Positions 44,918 to 56,986 of a stretch of DNA of 64,000 nt are shown one piece after another. Source of the stretch: Dendrolimus kikuchii (Eukaryota; Arthropoda; Insecta; Lepidoptera; Lasiocampidae); the NCBI GenBank assembly GCA_019925095.2, contig CM034389.1, positions 19,579,435 through 19,643,434 on the forward strand. Direction: 5' to 3'. Under the pieces are notes generated by a model. The model did no database searches. It was not told the origin of the DNA and was given only the letters and a program-made list of their open reading frames with translations. The position numbers were made by a program, and so were the translations under genes. The number at the start of each line of letters is the position of its first letter. The first letter of the stretch is position 1.

Positions 44918-45541
44918 CATGAGTTCAGTCGACTGGTAGATAGCCCACCTGATGAAAAGCGATTACCATCGCCTTGGACATTGGTAACACCAATGATGCT
45001 ACCAATGTGTTACCAGTCTCTAAAGGGAGACTAGTACCTTGCCACTAATTCCGGAACACAATTCAAGGTTGTTATGGCGGCATACGGATACGCATTTTAT
45101 CCGTGCAGGAACGGAGAAAGAATACAATTTCCTGCGGCCGGGCGGCCTGTCGTAAGAGGCGACAAAACCACCCACAGCCAGGTGGTAGGGCATTTGCTCG
45201 ACTGGATGGCTACCACCCCTGGTCTAGAGTATGTCGCCATAACAACCTTGAGTTGTGTTCCGACATCAGTGACCACGTTCCAGTCTCCCTTAAGAGAGCA
45301 GCAGCGCATTTGTAGCACCTTTGGTGTTCCAAATGTCCATAGGCGATGGTAACCGCTTTCCATCAAGTGGGCCGTCTGCCTGCCTTCTGAACTCCTGCAA
45401 TAAAAAAAAATACTCTATACCCGGGGTAGTAGTCATCCAAACGGGAAAATCACCTGGCTGTGGATTGTTTTGTCGCCTTTTATTACACGCCGCCTTGGCC
45501 GCAGGAAATTGTATTCTTTCTCCGTTCCTACACGGATAGAT
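44918..45541 (-). repeat. SINE-like family A copy split by a younger family A copy
   Basis: The 3' half runs 44918-45086 and ends 'gttatggcggcatac'. The 5' half resumes at about 45412 with 'tctatacccggggtagtagt' and ends at about 45541. In other copies these two points are contiguous (ggcggcatactctagacc). The frames at 45290-45709 and 45321-45539 are repeat-derived. Confidence 0.8.
45091..45409 (+). repeat. SINE-like family A, younger nested copy
   Basis: A full copy with a clear 5' block (atccgtgcaggaacggagaa) and a tail of nine A (ctcctgcaataaaaaaaaa). It lies in the opposite orientation inside an older copy. ATAC occurs next to both junctions (about 45083-45086 and 45410-45413) and may be part of a target-site duplication. 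Confidence 0.85.
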
Positions 45542-46654
45542 AATAAATATTGATAATTTATAATACGAAATCATATCATGAATAAGCGGGTATTTTAACC
45601 ACAGAACCATTTCTATACTTTGAATAGCAATGAAGACTCGGGTCACGTGTATTTGAATTCCAATTAAGTAAATAGAACTGCTACCTACTTGAATGTAGTT
45701 TAAACGCACTTACCTAACATCACTTATCGGTAAACGTGCCAATTTAGGTACAATAATTATAAATTTTATTGATTGCATCCACAGATTTTTATCATCGTAC
45801 TTTCATCGACATGTTAATTGAACGTAAAACTAATTATAACTTTCTATACTATTATTTATATTGTGAGTTAATAAGAACATAAGCGGGTACCGTTCGAAAA
45901 TAAATTGAATATGTTTTGTTTTGGAAACGGGTAGCGGGTTTTCGAATGTACCCGCATAGATTATGATTGATATTTACGTAAGAAGAGCCGCTTGACTTCC
46001 GAGTATTCTTAATTTTTTTTAAGTTACATATTCTTAACTAATTAAAACTACGCTTGTACGGATTTAAGCGCGGAATTTTATTTTATTTGTATTTTGACGT
46101 TTAGAACACTTTTTAGGAGCTGTGAAAAATGGCCGAAACGTCGAATTAAAAATCAAATCAAATACAGGGCTTGAAACCAGTAAAATGCAGTTTTAATTAT
46201 GTGTTCTATTCGAGAAAACTTATTGTACTTAAGCCGTCTGAAATTTCTCATTGAGGTAAAGATAATTATAAAAGGAAATTAATTTAATACTAATAAAATA
46301 ATACGTTCCTCGAGTACAATTTTTTGAGTTACGCTGAATGATAAGTGTTTAACTTGATTTTAAAAACCATTGTTTCGCGAAAATTATTATGCGTTGGTAT
46401 GTATATCCACATAATGTTAAACATAAATAATAAATATAAGATCCAAATTTCGCGCCAACCGATTGGCAGGCCTGGTTATTTTATTTAGGAGCAAACATCA
46501 TCCTAGTTTTAATCCCGGTCTCGTTCTGAACGGGGTTCAGAAGGCCTAATTGTTAGGTCATCGGTATGCACGACATCCATTACGCCGTCAATCCAGCATT
46601 TCTTGGGTCTACTCCTTCGACTGGGACCTGGCGGAGGCGGCATGACCAACTAAA
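45542..46654. other. No gene recognised; repeat-like end
   Basis: 45542-46440 is AT-rich with nothing specific. The interval 46440-46654 (ccgattggcaggcctggtta, cgttctgaacggggttcaga) has a GC content and phrasing typical of dispersed insect repeats, family unknown. The frame at 46566-46769 runs through the palindrome and is not a gene. Confidence 0.45.
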
Positions 46655-46724
46655 GAGATTCCATCTGATGTTTCTTACGAAACAACTAGTTAGTTGTTTC
46701 GTAAGAAACATCAGATGGAATCTC
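46655..46724. repeat. Perfect 34-bp palindrome with 2-base spacer
   Basis: The arm 46655-46688 (GAGATTCCATCTGATG...) and the arm 46691-46724 are exact reverse complements, separated only by GT. The symmetry stops abruptly on both sides. This is the longest perfect inverted repeat with almost no loop that I found here. Confidence 0.95.
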
Positions 46725-47009
46725 CTTCAGTACTGGACTTTTGTATCTAACTATTTATTCATTGCCTAATTACTGGTTGAAATTTGACACAAACTTCATA
46801 CAAGTAATATAGATTTTATACCAATAGGATGGTAAAAGAATGAGTAGTAAAATATAGCAATCCTAGACAGATCGAAGTAAATTTAAAAAGAGAGTAAAGG
46901 ATATAAGAAGTAGATGAAACGAACGGTATACCACCTATATCATGCTTGTAGCATGTAGACTTAGAGTGCGTGTCACGAAAAAAGTCCCACTGCAAAAAAT
47001 TGTGTGCTT
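46725..47009. other. AT-rich DNA with a MITE fragment
   Basis: 46765-46835 (tgaaatttgacacaaacttc, acaagtaat, ggatggtaa) matches part of the MITE family seen at 20.62 and 56.4 kb. Nothing else was recognised. Confidence 0.5.
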
Positions 47010-47164
47010 AGTGCGAGTTTTTTTAGTACTAGATCACGTTCAAGTTAACGAAATTTTGTATGGCACGATATAGGTTTTCCTTCATGCGACACGAGATGAC
47101 GCTAAGCATTCCCATAGGAAATTTTGTTAACTAGAACTTGATCGAGTAATACAAAACTGGCACT
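47010..47164. repeat. Foldback MITE, imperfect arms
   Basis: The left arm (about 47010-47057; agtgcgagttttttagtact, agttaacgaaatttt) and the right arm (about 47112-47164) are inverted relatives with scattered differences. No coding sequence and no confident target-site duplication were found. Confidence 0.6.
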
Positions 47165-48319
47165 AATCTCTAGGCTCTAGTCATACAAATCAGCCTAGCC
47201 AAGTTTTTATGTTGTTTTATCAAGTATTTTAATGTAAATATTACATTATATTATTATTCTATTTACTAATACTATTAAATCGGAATCTTTCTAAAATTAT
47301 GTTATTTTTCTAACATACCTTTTCACGACCGTAGCGTCCCGTCTGCGAGACTTCTATCGTGAGACAGTCTACATGTCTACATTGTCACTAATTGCCCTAT
47401 AGAAAACATGACTATGTATATAATTGTCGTATTAAAGTTATAATTTAGAAATGATTTCTCATTATTTACAGTAGTACAATACATGTTGGTTGTATATTAT
47501 ATGAATACAGATTAAGTTTCAACTACCCGCATTCACAGTACAATGGGCGTCTTCATTAGTCGGTCTTAATGAATTGCAAAACATTAAGGTTAAAGTGCAT
47601 TCATTTCCGTATCATTAATAAAATTAAAGAATAAAACCAGTTAGCAAATCACATTTTATGCTTTTGTTAGTTTAAATCGTAAATGATTGATCGATGTGGT
47701 TTGTATTCCGGGGTATTTATTCTTACTTAAATACGTTTATTTTTTACAGAAGTACTAAATTGGTTATTTGTAAATAAAACATTAGATATTTCTAATTCAA
47801 ATGATGACCTTTTAGTTAGTCATTTGTTTTTAAATATCTGTTTATCTAAAAAGAAGTTAAGAAACTTTATTCGCAGATTAAATTAACTTTATATCAGCGA
47901 TTTTATCATAACGACATCAGCTATTTATTGCTGTTGCAAGTTAAAAAGATTGTTTTATTCTATCTCATTTGAAAAATGCAAATTAGCTAACGTATTTAAT
48001 TAATAAATTTTACCGTATAATAAGAATATTAAACATGAGCTAAAGCACTCATATTTAAGAGTATTCCACAATTTTACATGACTCTAGATGGCGCCACAGG
48101 TTATTCCCGTCTTCATTTTTTTTTAATATAAACCTAATTTTATATACCAAAACTGTGAAATTAGAATCCCACTAGATTAATGAGCTGCTGTCTTGATGGT
48201 TAGTTGCATTAATCTTTGCTAGATGTCGCTAAACATCTGTATAGACTTTTTTTTGCTTAATTTTGATATACTGTTTAAAAAAAGAACACTTATTCAAAAT
48301 CTTTTATTCATGTATATTA
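47165..48319. other. AT-rich DNA, no gene recognised
   Basis: Nothing specific was seen. Confidence 0.6.
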
Positions 48320-48518
48320 TCTATACTAATATTATAAAGAGGAAAAGTTTGTGAGTTTGTGACGTTGTAGGGGGTAATCTCTGGATTTAGTAAACCGGTT
48401 TTAAAAATTCTTTTACTCTTCGAAAGCTACGTTAACAGGGAGTATCATAGGCTATGCAACATGACTATATACCACGGGAGCGGGACAGAGCGCAGTTGAA
48501 ACCGCGTCGGTCCGCTAG
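48320..48518 (+). mobile_element. Helitron-like element D, 199 bp, both ends intact
   Basis: It starts TCTATACTAATATTATAAAG and ends AACCGCGTCGGTCCGCTAG, preceded by A-T-rich DNA and followed by T. It is the cleanest copy of the short family and sets its length. It has no coding capacity. Confidence 0.8.
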
Positions 48519-49654
48519 TGTTCTATAATATATGTTTTAAGTAATAAAACGTCGAAAAGCGAGCGATGATAACCTGTAAATGAGTATTTTACAGTTTAAT
48601 TTTTATTGAGTTATTAGAATTCCCCATATACATTTTATTTTAGATTAGTACTCTATAATTTCTAAAGACGAATCAATTTAGAACGTGAATTTCAAATTAA
48701 ATACAAGAACAACTTATAAAATTTCATGACATTTTAAACTTGGAACTGATTTTATACTTGAACTAGGATTCCCCCGTGACCTCGTTGAAGTTGGACGGAA
48801 GAAGCTAATGTATACTTGTCCTAACGACTTGGATCACTCCCGGGAATAATTCCGCGGGATATAAAGAATCACAGATTGTATGACAAATTGCTATCGAGCA
48901 ATGAAAATAAATTACATCGGAATCCGAATTTTTTCAACCGGGCCACTTTAAACCGCTCTCAAGAAAATTCCTGTGGGATTCCCTGGATATAAGTACCGCA
49001 GATTTTAAGTACGAATATTTGCTATCGATTAGCGAAACCCACATGAAAATCGGCCTGGTAGTTTTTACGTGAATCCCGAACAATCAAATACAAAGAATCT
49101 AAAAAACAAAAGACTTACACTTTTATAATTTTATAATATTATAGATACATTTTCAAATACTATTACTGTCTTGGACAACGGACTAAAATTGAACCTAATA
49201 GACCGATTAGCGGACATTTTCGATTATATTACCTACTACCGATACTAACTACCGATGAAAGCTCAACCTACCGCTTCATTTCCTCGTCCAACAACTGACA
49301 TTAAAGCTTTTCCTGTACATTTATGCACTCAGTCACGATTAGCAATGTTAGCGTTAGACTTTATTGCTAGATTATATTGTACATTAAAATTCTAATGTAT
49401 ATCTATAAATATAAAAACGGTAGTTTTATTTCACCTGACAGGGTTGATGACATGTTGGCTCGAGGTCGAATGTAATTTGTTATATGGAACAAATATAGTA
49501 TTATATTGTAGAGGTATGCGTATTATTCTTGCAACTACAATCATAGTTAGATTATTTAAATTTATTTTGTTGGGGATGTTACTCACGCGTTATATACAGC
49601 TAATCACATCTTGGTCTATACTTAATTTTTTAAATTAATTTAAACTGCATTTGA
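48519..49654. other. AT-rich DNA, no gene recognised
   Basis: The block 48780-49080 (cctcgttgaagttggacgga, tcccgggaataattccgcgg) looks like a diverged Helitron-type interior. The frame at 49444-49638 shows no motif. Confidence 0.45.
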
Positions 49655-50020
49655 AGCATACAGATCGTCCCGAAACTTTGCATACACGTTGTCAGGAGCA
49701 TAGAATAGAACATATGGTTTCTTTCATCCAGAAAAAGTACTGTTCCCGAGGGATAGGCAAAAAAAATAGCGCTTCGACCGCGTTTTGTTGCCACCACCGT
49801 TGCAATCCACTAACAAATACATCGTCATGGCAACAAGAGTGTCGGCCTCAATTTTAATATATTGTTGTCATGGTTAGTTAATTCCACCTTATCTAGATGG
49901 CGTTACGGGTATTTATTATTTATCATCACGTTGAATGAAGAAGTTCGACATTTCTAGGAATTATAACTTGCACATTTCATGACATCATGTCGTTTTATAA
50001 CAGGAGCGAAGCCGCGAGAA
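49655..50020 (+). mobile_element. Helitron-like element E, diverged copy
   Basis: It shares 'aactttgcatacacgttgtc', 'caaatacatcgtcatggcaa' and 'tagatggcgttacgg' with 21451-21869. It ends near 'gagcgaagccgcgagaat', lacking a clear CTAG. The frame at 49651-49857 is inside it and not a gene. Confidence 0.6.
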
Positions 50021-53000
50021 TAAGATGGTATTCATATAAAAGTGACTGGGACATTTTTAATGTTTGTGCAATTTTTGTTCCTTAACTATGGGTCTCAGCC
50101 AATCATTATAACAGTAATTACATGTAGGTATACATACGTTCCCGTAGCAGTATGAGGCGTTGCTTTTCAAATAGTTTTAAGTTCTACATCATGCATCTTA
50201 ATTATTAGAGTATTTTACTTTGTTAATTCAATAGTCAGAAATAGCGGTATAGAAAATTTGTATTCTCAAACGTTGAATGAACTTACTGTTCTGATGGAAT
50301 TAGTTACAATATATCGTTTTGAGCATCGATTCGGAACGGAAAGTCAAATTACAGGCAATAAAATTCCGAATAGCCATGATTGCGGGCTTGCGGACGTTCT
50401 CTAGGTATGATTACGTTACCATAAGTTGTTTTTTGTTTATACAATTCACTAACTGCAAGTATTATACTATTTATGTACAATTAGATTACACAGTCTTACG
50501 AGTACGTATGCCTGTCAGAAATTCAACGACAGTGAAAGAAAATTTATAATTTAATCCTATTATATTATTATTTAGTTATTACACAAAACCTGGTTTTATA
50601 AATTACATTAAATAATTCGGTAGTCAATTTCCTATAATTCTATTCATTTTTGTAACCTTTTGCTACTTTATAAATATTTACGTAATTGCCGAATAATAGT
50701 AATAGTATCTATCTACACGTTGGTAAATTCGTAGTGACAGTCGGTGACATTCTCAAAGTCCGAAGTCTACTAGAAAAGTGGTGACGTAAGTATAAGTACA
50801 GTAAGTATCGCAGAGATGCTTGGGCCTGTGAATTAATCGTTTTACCCCCTTCACACCTCTTTTCATCCTTGCAGTTATGCAGACTCCGTATAGTTACATA
50901 CCTACCAGACACCTATAATAATCTTAATCCGGTTGTGTGAAATATATTAACATTTTCGATTGACTCAAAGATCATATTAGACTTCATTAAAACCTAAATT
51001 TTACTATTTCTAATGGTAAGACTTCTGCAATGTCAACTACCAAGGCCATCTAAAAGTATAGAATAAATAATTACAACAACTACTAATGTAATGCTAATTT
51101 TCACTTAATTGCTTCCGTTCTAGATCTAAAAAATAGCTTAGCAACAACTCCATTACATTTTCGTGAATAAATTTCACGTCATCGTTAGATAATAGCTACC
51201 TTATAAGATATACCGGCAATTTTACAGTTTTATACATTTTTCAGAGATCTTAGTAATAAGAGACTTTTTAATAACCATGCTGTATTCCAACTCATTTGTA
51301 TAGATTTAAAAACGAAGTTAATACCAATGACCTTGTGTGAATCTCTTGGTCCTTTATTACTTATACAACAAATTCATCAGCAAATTAGATTCGTACAATA
51401 CATGGAAGTGCTAACTAGAAAAATTCAATAGCTTGAAGCATTTTTAACATTGAATACCAAACGTATGTTCACTTATTATAAAATTTAGTTTTGTATGATA
51501 TTTTACTAAATGCCCTTGAGAGAATTCGAATTTATTCAATTCTATTTACTTAAGATAAAGTATTGTTAGAATGACGTCTATGAACGTGATGCTTGATTTA
51601 TAACCAGCGATCACGACTATAAGATTTGTCTAAGAAGGATGTCGATTGAATAGTATTAGGGATTCTTTAAAAACCATCTATTTCTATTTAATCTCTCCAC
51701 GATACTCGTTAAACCTGTTTGTGGGGTGATGCGTGAATACTTTTTTATGTAAATGAGATTTTTAACAGTCTATTCTTTAGTCTTATTTGTTACATATTTT
51801 GTAGTTTATCTAAAACGTGCGTATTAGGTATTATATAGGTATTTAGTTAAATAAAATTAGATTCTCTTAATTCTCCGTCGCAATTTGTATCCGTGCGTTG
51901 ATTGTTGAGTTTGTAGCTGTTTATTATAGCTATTTGTAAATTTGACTTATTATTAATTGGACTTCAATTGTTACTTAAATTATTTTGCTAACTTGCTAAA
52001 ATGAAAAAATAAATAAGTAAGTAAAATTAGAGTTGTCTATTTCTCTTTTGTTTGCAGTATTCTGACGAGTTACAATTATTAAATTGGCTATACATAAAAA
52101 GTTATCTTCATTAGTGCGACCATCTGAAACAATGGTTAGATACTCTATGATTTTGGAAAAGTAAACTTTCCAAGTAATTAAAAGATGCTTAAGATGTAAA
52201 TAGGTATTAGAGATGTATAATTACGTTGATGATCGTTGTGTATTATTTATGACCAAACTGGAATAATCTACAAAATGTATAGTTACTACTGATAGTATAT
52301 ACTTGGTCACATTGCTGGCCTTATAATCGTCAATTCCACAATCGATACTTCATCTACACGGGCGGTTTTTAATCTCGGCTGAAATGTCACGAGTGCAATA
52401 TTTAATCATTTCATTGAATACAGTGAAAGCCTGCACCTACTTTCACCCCTGCACGATATAATTTGGTGCACGAATTCGTATCAACTCTTGCGCATGCACA
52501 GAAAAAAAAAATGGTGTTATTAGGTTATCTGATAGATAATATCAGGTAGTGCTGCAAAATGCAAGATTAAGGTTTTGCGGGTTGATGCACCAGTGAGCAT
52601 TTGTTTCGGCAGATGGTTTTATGTAGAGGCTTCTAAAGGTATGCACATATTCAATATATCAATGCAACGTAACATATTATATTCATTTTTTATATCGATT
52701 ACTAGAAATTCACCCGCGTAAATTTTCAGCATGTCTTAGAACAACTTCCATGTCATTTCTTCCTAATTATATATTTTTTTAAATCGTATGTACATTATTC
52801 TGTTACTAATAAACTATCTATCCGCTGTTTACTATAAGTAAGATAGAAAGTGTGCCTTATCTGATTTGCGTAATGAGGTATTTAATCTTATGTATTGTTT
52901 TAAAATCTGCCCTTTCATTTTGCTTTAACATTATCTTCATTAGTTCTCTTGATATATTCGTAAGACATTCCAGTTATGTAATATAATATTAGTCTTTAGA

Positions 53001-53316
53001 CTCGGTGACTTGTGCCAGTTTCAATAACGATTTTAATTGTTTTTTGTCTATAAATTTGACTCAAGTACTGAGTTGAAAATTAATAAAATAATCACAATGG
53101 GTTCATTTGCCTTTCTAAGCATATTCTATGCTAAGGGCGATGGCCGACTTTCTTATTTAAATTATGTAACTGTTTAAGGCACGAACCAAGAACAAAATTA
53201 ACAAAAAGTTGTGTTTTGAACGCCTATTGTGGCATAATGAACGTAATATCAGATGCGAATATTAACATTTGATTTGTGCATTACTGTTGATGCAAAAGCT
53301 TCGGAATTAATACTAT
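50021..53316. other. AT-rich DNA, no gene recognised
   Basis: This is the longest stretch without an identifiable repeat. The frame at 50319-50549 has a possible donor (TAG/GTATGA) at about 50403 but no motif. The minus-strand frame at 50709-50912 is also unsupported. It may be unique intergenic or intronic sequence. Confidence 0.5.
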
Positions 53317-53490
53317 TGACCGGCTTTCTGGTTGAGTCGGCTAAGCTTATACCATCATAGCTCACTGGAATGCAGATGTTCCTGGTTAGATTCCTGAAAT
53401 GTTTAGTTTCTTAAAAGAACTTTCCGTTATTTACTTTGGTCTGGATGTAACTTGCTTGGCTTGAGGACATACAATGTGTGTGTTTGTCTA
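53317..53490 (+). repeat. tRNA-derived SINE-like element
   Basis: The head ACCGGCTTTCTGGTTGAGTC-GGCTAAGC and the body 'gaactttccgttatttactt' and 'acatacaatgtgtgtg' match 29379-29604. The B-box region (ctggttagattcctg) is decayed. Confidence 0.6.
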
Positions 53491-54199
53491 CGGATTATTT
53501 ATTTAGTATATAGCGTTTAATTCTATAACTATGAAGATTTTACCTAACGTCCATCAAATTTTGGTTGAGTGTGGATGCATCCACCCTCAGAGACGTAATT
53601 AATTAGGCGATAATTATAGTCATAATGATCTTTACGTAACGCGTCACTGATTATGCGGGCCTATTCACAAAGATGCGTAAATAGTACATCACTATTGAGT
53701 AAAGGTGTGTCCGCATTGAAGTAAATAGGCCATAGTAGACCATTATGGTACTATTAAGAGACCATTGTGATTGTCGTCCCATTGTTCAATGACAGTGCAT
53801 TATTACCATAACTAAATCTGGCCAAAGTTAAATTTTAATGAGAAACTGTTTTAACGGGCTTTCATTGTTTAGCGTTACATAAACTTATTAAGAATGCATT
53901 TTAAAGATATGCAAAGTAAACTTAAGAAGTGTTCATCATGTCGTGGTTTTATATATTTTAAACTTATGTACCGAATTTAGTAACTGAAAAAATAATTCAG
54001 TATTTATGAAAGAGTTTGTATGTCGTTGTGTTTGGTGGGAATTTAAAGAGTGCTGTTTTGGTTTATAAAAAAGTGTATAATTTGATTAAAAATAAAAATG
54101 TAGGACATTAAATTAAAATATATGTATATACTTGAAGAATTATTTGATATCAGAAGACATGTTTCCTAACAGGATTTCTGTTGCTTAATTTTCTATCTT
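53491..54199. other. AT-rich DNA, no gene recognised
   Basis: Nothing specific was seen. Confidence 0.6.
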
Positions 54200-54625
54200 A
54201 GGCGGGTAAAATTCGATATTTGGGCCACTAAAGTGACAAACCAAAAAAGTCTGTAATCAACTGATTATGAGATGCGAATGTTGAAATGATAATGCAGTGT
54301 TACAGTATGTATGTATTTCTCACCAGAAATGAGTACACAAGGGATCTCTGGTAGTTGCGCCCGTCACTGAAAAATTAAGAGGAAGAAGACTATGTAGTGT
54401 AGTAGTATCTAGTGCTCTGGGCATGTAATGAGGGGGGTGAAAGTCACGTGACAAAAAGAATGGTAAACTGGAAGATCGAAGGGTACAAATGTAAAAGTAG
54501 ACCAAAATATAAATGCACAAAGAGTGTGAAGAATGATATGAAGATTTGATGTGTGATGAAATGAAAAGACATTGTGCCAACCCGACACGAGTGGGAGATG
54601 GTCAAAGAAAAGAGAGAGAGAGACG
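54200..54625 (+). pseudogene. LINE ORF2 C-terminal remnant, second family, heavily decayed
   Basis: Fragments in shifting frames correspond to the 38.5-kb remnant: VVAPVTEKLRGRRL near 54350, then a GHVM-like position, RDKK(N) near 54450, and a final EWEMVKEK near 54595 followed by a GA repeat. There is no catalytic domain. The minus-strand frame at 54320-54580 is a shadow. Confidence 0.6.
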
Positions 54626-55109
54626 GGTAAAATTCATACAGATAATAGCAGGTCTATACTTTGTTTTTTATAAATAAGTAACCTCATGAGAACGCATAAA
54701 TGAATTTATTGATTATTTTGTCACGCCATATCTAGCTAGGTGTCATCATTGACTGTTTAAAGATAAAACACATGTTTTATCAGCAACTGCCTGCGTTTGA
54801 TATTGGTTTTAAGTGTTTAGTGTTTACATTGAGCGGTGGTTTGTTTTGTTAATGAAAACAAATAAATTATAAAACACGTAACGCGTTTGGATTTTGTTTT
54901 TAAAGTTCTTATTTAATTGACCGTTGTATCAAATTTGATTTCATATAAAAAAGGGGGTAACTATAAAAAAAATAACAAAAATAAATGTTATAAATATAAA
55001 CCAGGCTGCTTGTATAGCCTACCACAATTACTACTATGTGAATTACATTAATTTAAATTTAATAACACTTTAAATGTTTTAAAATGTAATAACAATTCTA
55101 TAGCTAAAT
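54626..55109. other. AT-rich DNA, no gene recognised
   Basis: Nothing specific was seen. Confidence 0.6.
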
Positions 55110-55402
55110 CCTAGGTTGTCTGGGTGAGATAGGTTTTTAGGGATAAGGCCACCTATTGAACTATGTTCCTTTTTTTTGTTGTTAGCGCCTGGTGGTAAGG
55201 CTTTTACCCGTCTGGGTGGCTTCAGTCTTGGTCTAGGTATGCTGCCATAACAACCTTATGTTGTGTTCCGGCATACATAAGTGGTCAAGTTCCAGTACCT
55301 CTATCGAGGTTGGCAGCACATTGGTAGCGTCTTTGGTGTTGCAAATGCCTTTAGGCGACTGTAACTAGTTTTATCGACTATGCCGTCAGCCTGTCTTTTG
55401 TA
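55110..55402 (+). repeat. LINE tail fragment and diverged family A copy
   Basis: 55110-55165 (ctaggttgtctgggtgagat, agggataaggccacctattg) matches the tails at 17.79 and 39.23 kb. 55173-55402 is a diverged family A copy in plus orientation (taggtatgctgccataacaa, gttccggcatac, tttggtgttgcaaatgcc) without an A tail. Confidence 0.6.
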
Positions 55403-56382
55403 CTCTACAGAGTTATCTATCTATCTATATTTTTGTATTTTTAATTCATATAGTTTTGCTTAATGTTTTTGCAGGGAAAAAAATACCTAGAAAAAATCTG
55501 TTGTCGTTTCTTTACACAGCGATTTTTTTGTGATAAAATTCGATAATAGGTATGTATATCGATATCTTTATCATGTTTATCTAAAAAATCAGTACCGATG
55601 AACTCAAGCTGCGGATTTGAAATATCGCAGCTCGCATAACATCTTGCAGCTTCTTATCTATTTCATAACTTTCCCACAGTACATAACAAAGAGTTCTTTG
55701 ACAGTTTGATGAATATTGCTTTAAGATAGTTCAGTGCACTTACAAAAAAAATATGTTCAAACAAAAACACTTCAACGCCAGACTACTTTCGAAAGCGATA
55801 ACTTAAAATGTTAACTGCATCTATTGCGGTTGTATATTTTTATTTATCAGTTTATTAGACACTTCATACTGTCTATATGGCTACATTTTCTTTGGTTCGA
55901 TAACCTAATTTTTTAGATAAAGAAAGTAACTACAGAAACTAACGAGAGAATAGATTTACTTGTATTCATAGTTTGTGATATAGTAATATAATAATAGATG
56001 ACGTTGACATCGTTTTCCTAGTTATAAATTGTGAAGCGTCTACTTCTTCTTTGCATAAGTTCTTTAACATATCTTGTTAAAGCCATGTACAACGGAACAA
56101 TTTTGCAGTCGATCACTCTTCTAACGTTTTGCTCTGAACGGCTCAACAAATCTTGATACTCATATACGCACTTTCAAATTTCATATGCACAACCAGGACA
56201 TTTTTGAAATGTACATTGCCTCCTAGGACGTGGTATCAGGATTTCTTGGTATACCTATAAATGAAGGGACATTCGTGCAGGTGATCTGCAATGTCACGGA
56301 GACAACCGCCGCCATGGATGCGGGAGTTTCTTATGCGGTGTTTTCTAAATAATCGTTTTAAAACTAAACCGATTTATGATCA
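55403..56382. other. AT-rich DNA, no gene recognised
   Basis: The part at 56270-56330 (cacggagacaaccgccgcca) is slightly GC-rich. The frame from 56291 runs into a MITE and is not supported. Confidence 0.5.
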
Positions 56383-56986
56383 GTTCCTATATCTTACTAT
56401 TAATTCACTTACCTTACAATCGGTAGAAATTTGTCATTACTTGTATAGAGCTTACGGCTGCTTACGTAAATGGTTAGTATGAATATAGAATGTTTAATAA
56501 GAAGATATAAGAACCAGCCATTATACAATAGTGTTAAAAGAATTAACTGCAATATAGTCAGACACGTAAAACAGAATTTAATGGCCGATTCTCTTCTTAT
56601 ATTTTACTACTTGCTGCGCCCCCGGTTTCACCCGCGTGATGATGGAAAATCGTTATATTTTGGATAATTCACATTATATCTTTATGAATTATAGCCTATG
56701 TGTTATTCTGATGTTTAAGCTATATTACTGTAAAGTTTCATCAAAACCGATTCAGTAGTTTTTGCGTGAAAGAGTAATAAACATACATCCACACATTCAT
56801 ACATCTATACATCCATGCATCTATACATCCATTCTTATAAACTTTCGCGTTTATAATATTTATAGAGAAGAGATATAGAGATTCATTCACTTGCCCTACC
56901 ATCAGTTGAATTTTGACATTACTTGTACGGGGCTTATATCAATTTTTTACCGATAGTAACACAAATTGTCGGTAAGATATAGGAAC
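56383..56986. mobile_element. Palindromic MITE copies around a Helitron-like insertion
   Basis: GTTCCTATATCTTAC at 56383-56397 is matched exactly in inverted form at 56972-56986. A shared block (attcacttaccttacaatcg / attcacttgccctaccatca ... ttacttgta) occurs in the same direction on both sides. The structure is therefore two partial copies or a duplicated one, separated by a Helitron-like element. Confidence 0.6.
56607..56870 (-). mobile_element. Helitron-like element within the MITE region
   Basis: In plus text it starts 'actacttgctgcgcccccgg tttcacccgcg' (the reversed 3' end; CTAG has become CTAC). It continues through 'atcaaaaccgattcagtagt ttttgcgtg' and a CATA-type microsatellite (about 56784-56832), and ends with 'tttcgcgtttataatattta' (the reversed 5' end). 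Confidence 0.7.

Noticed and set aside
46566..46769. 67-codon frame as a gene
   Set aside because: It runs through a repeat-like segment and through the perfect palindrome.
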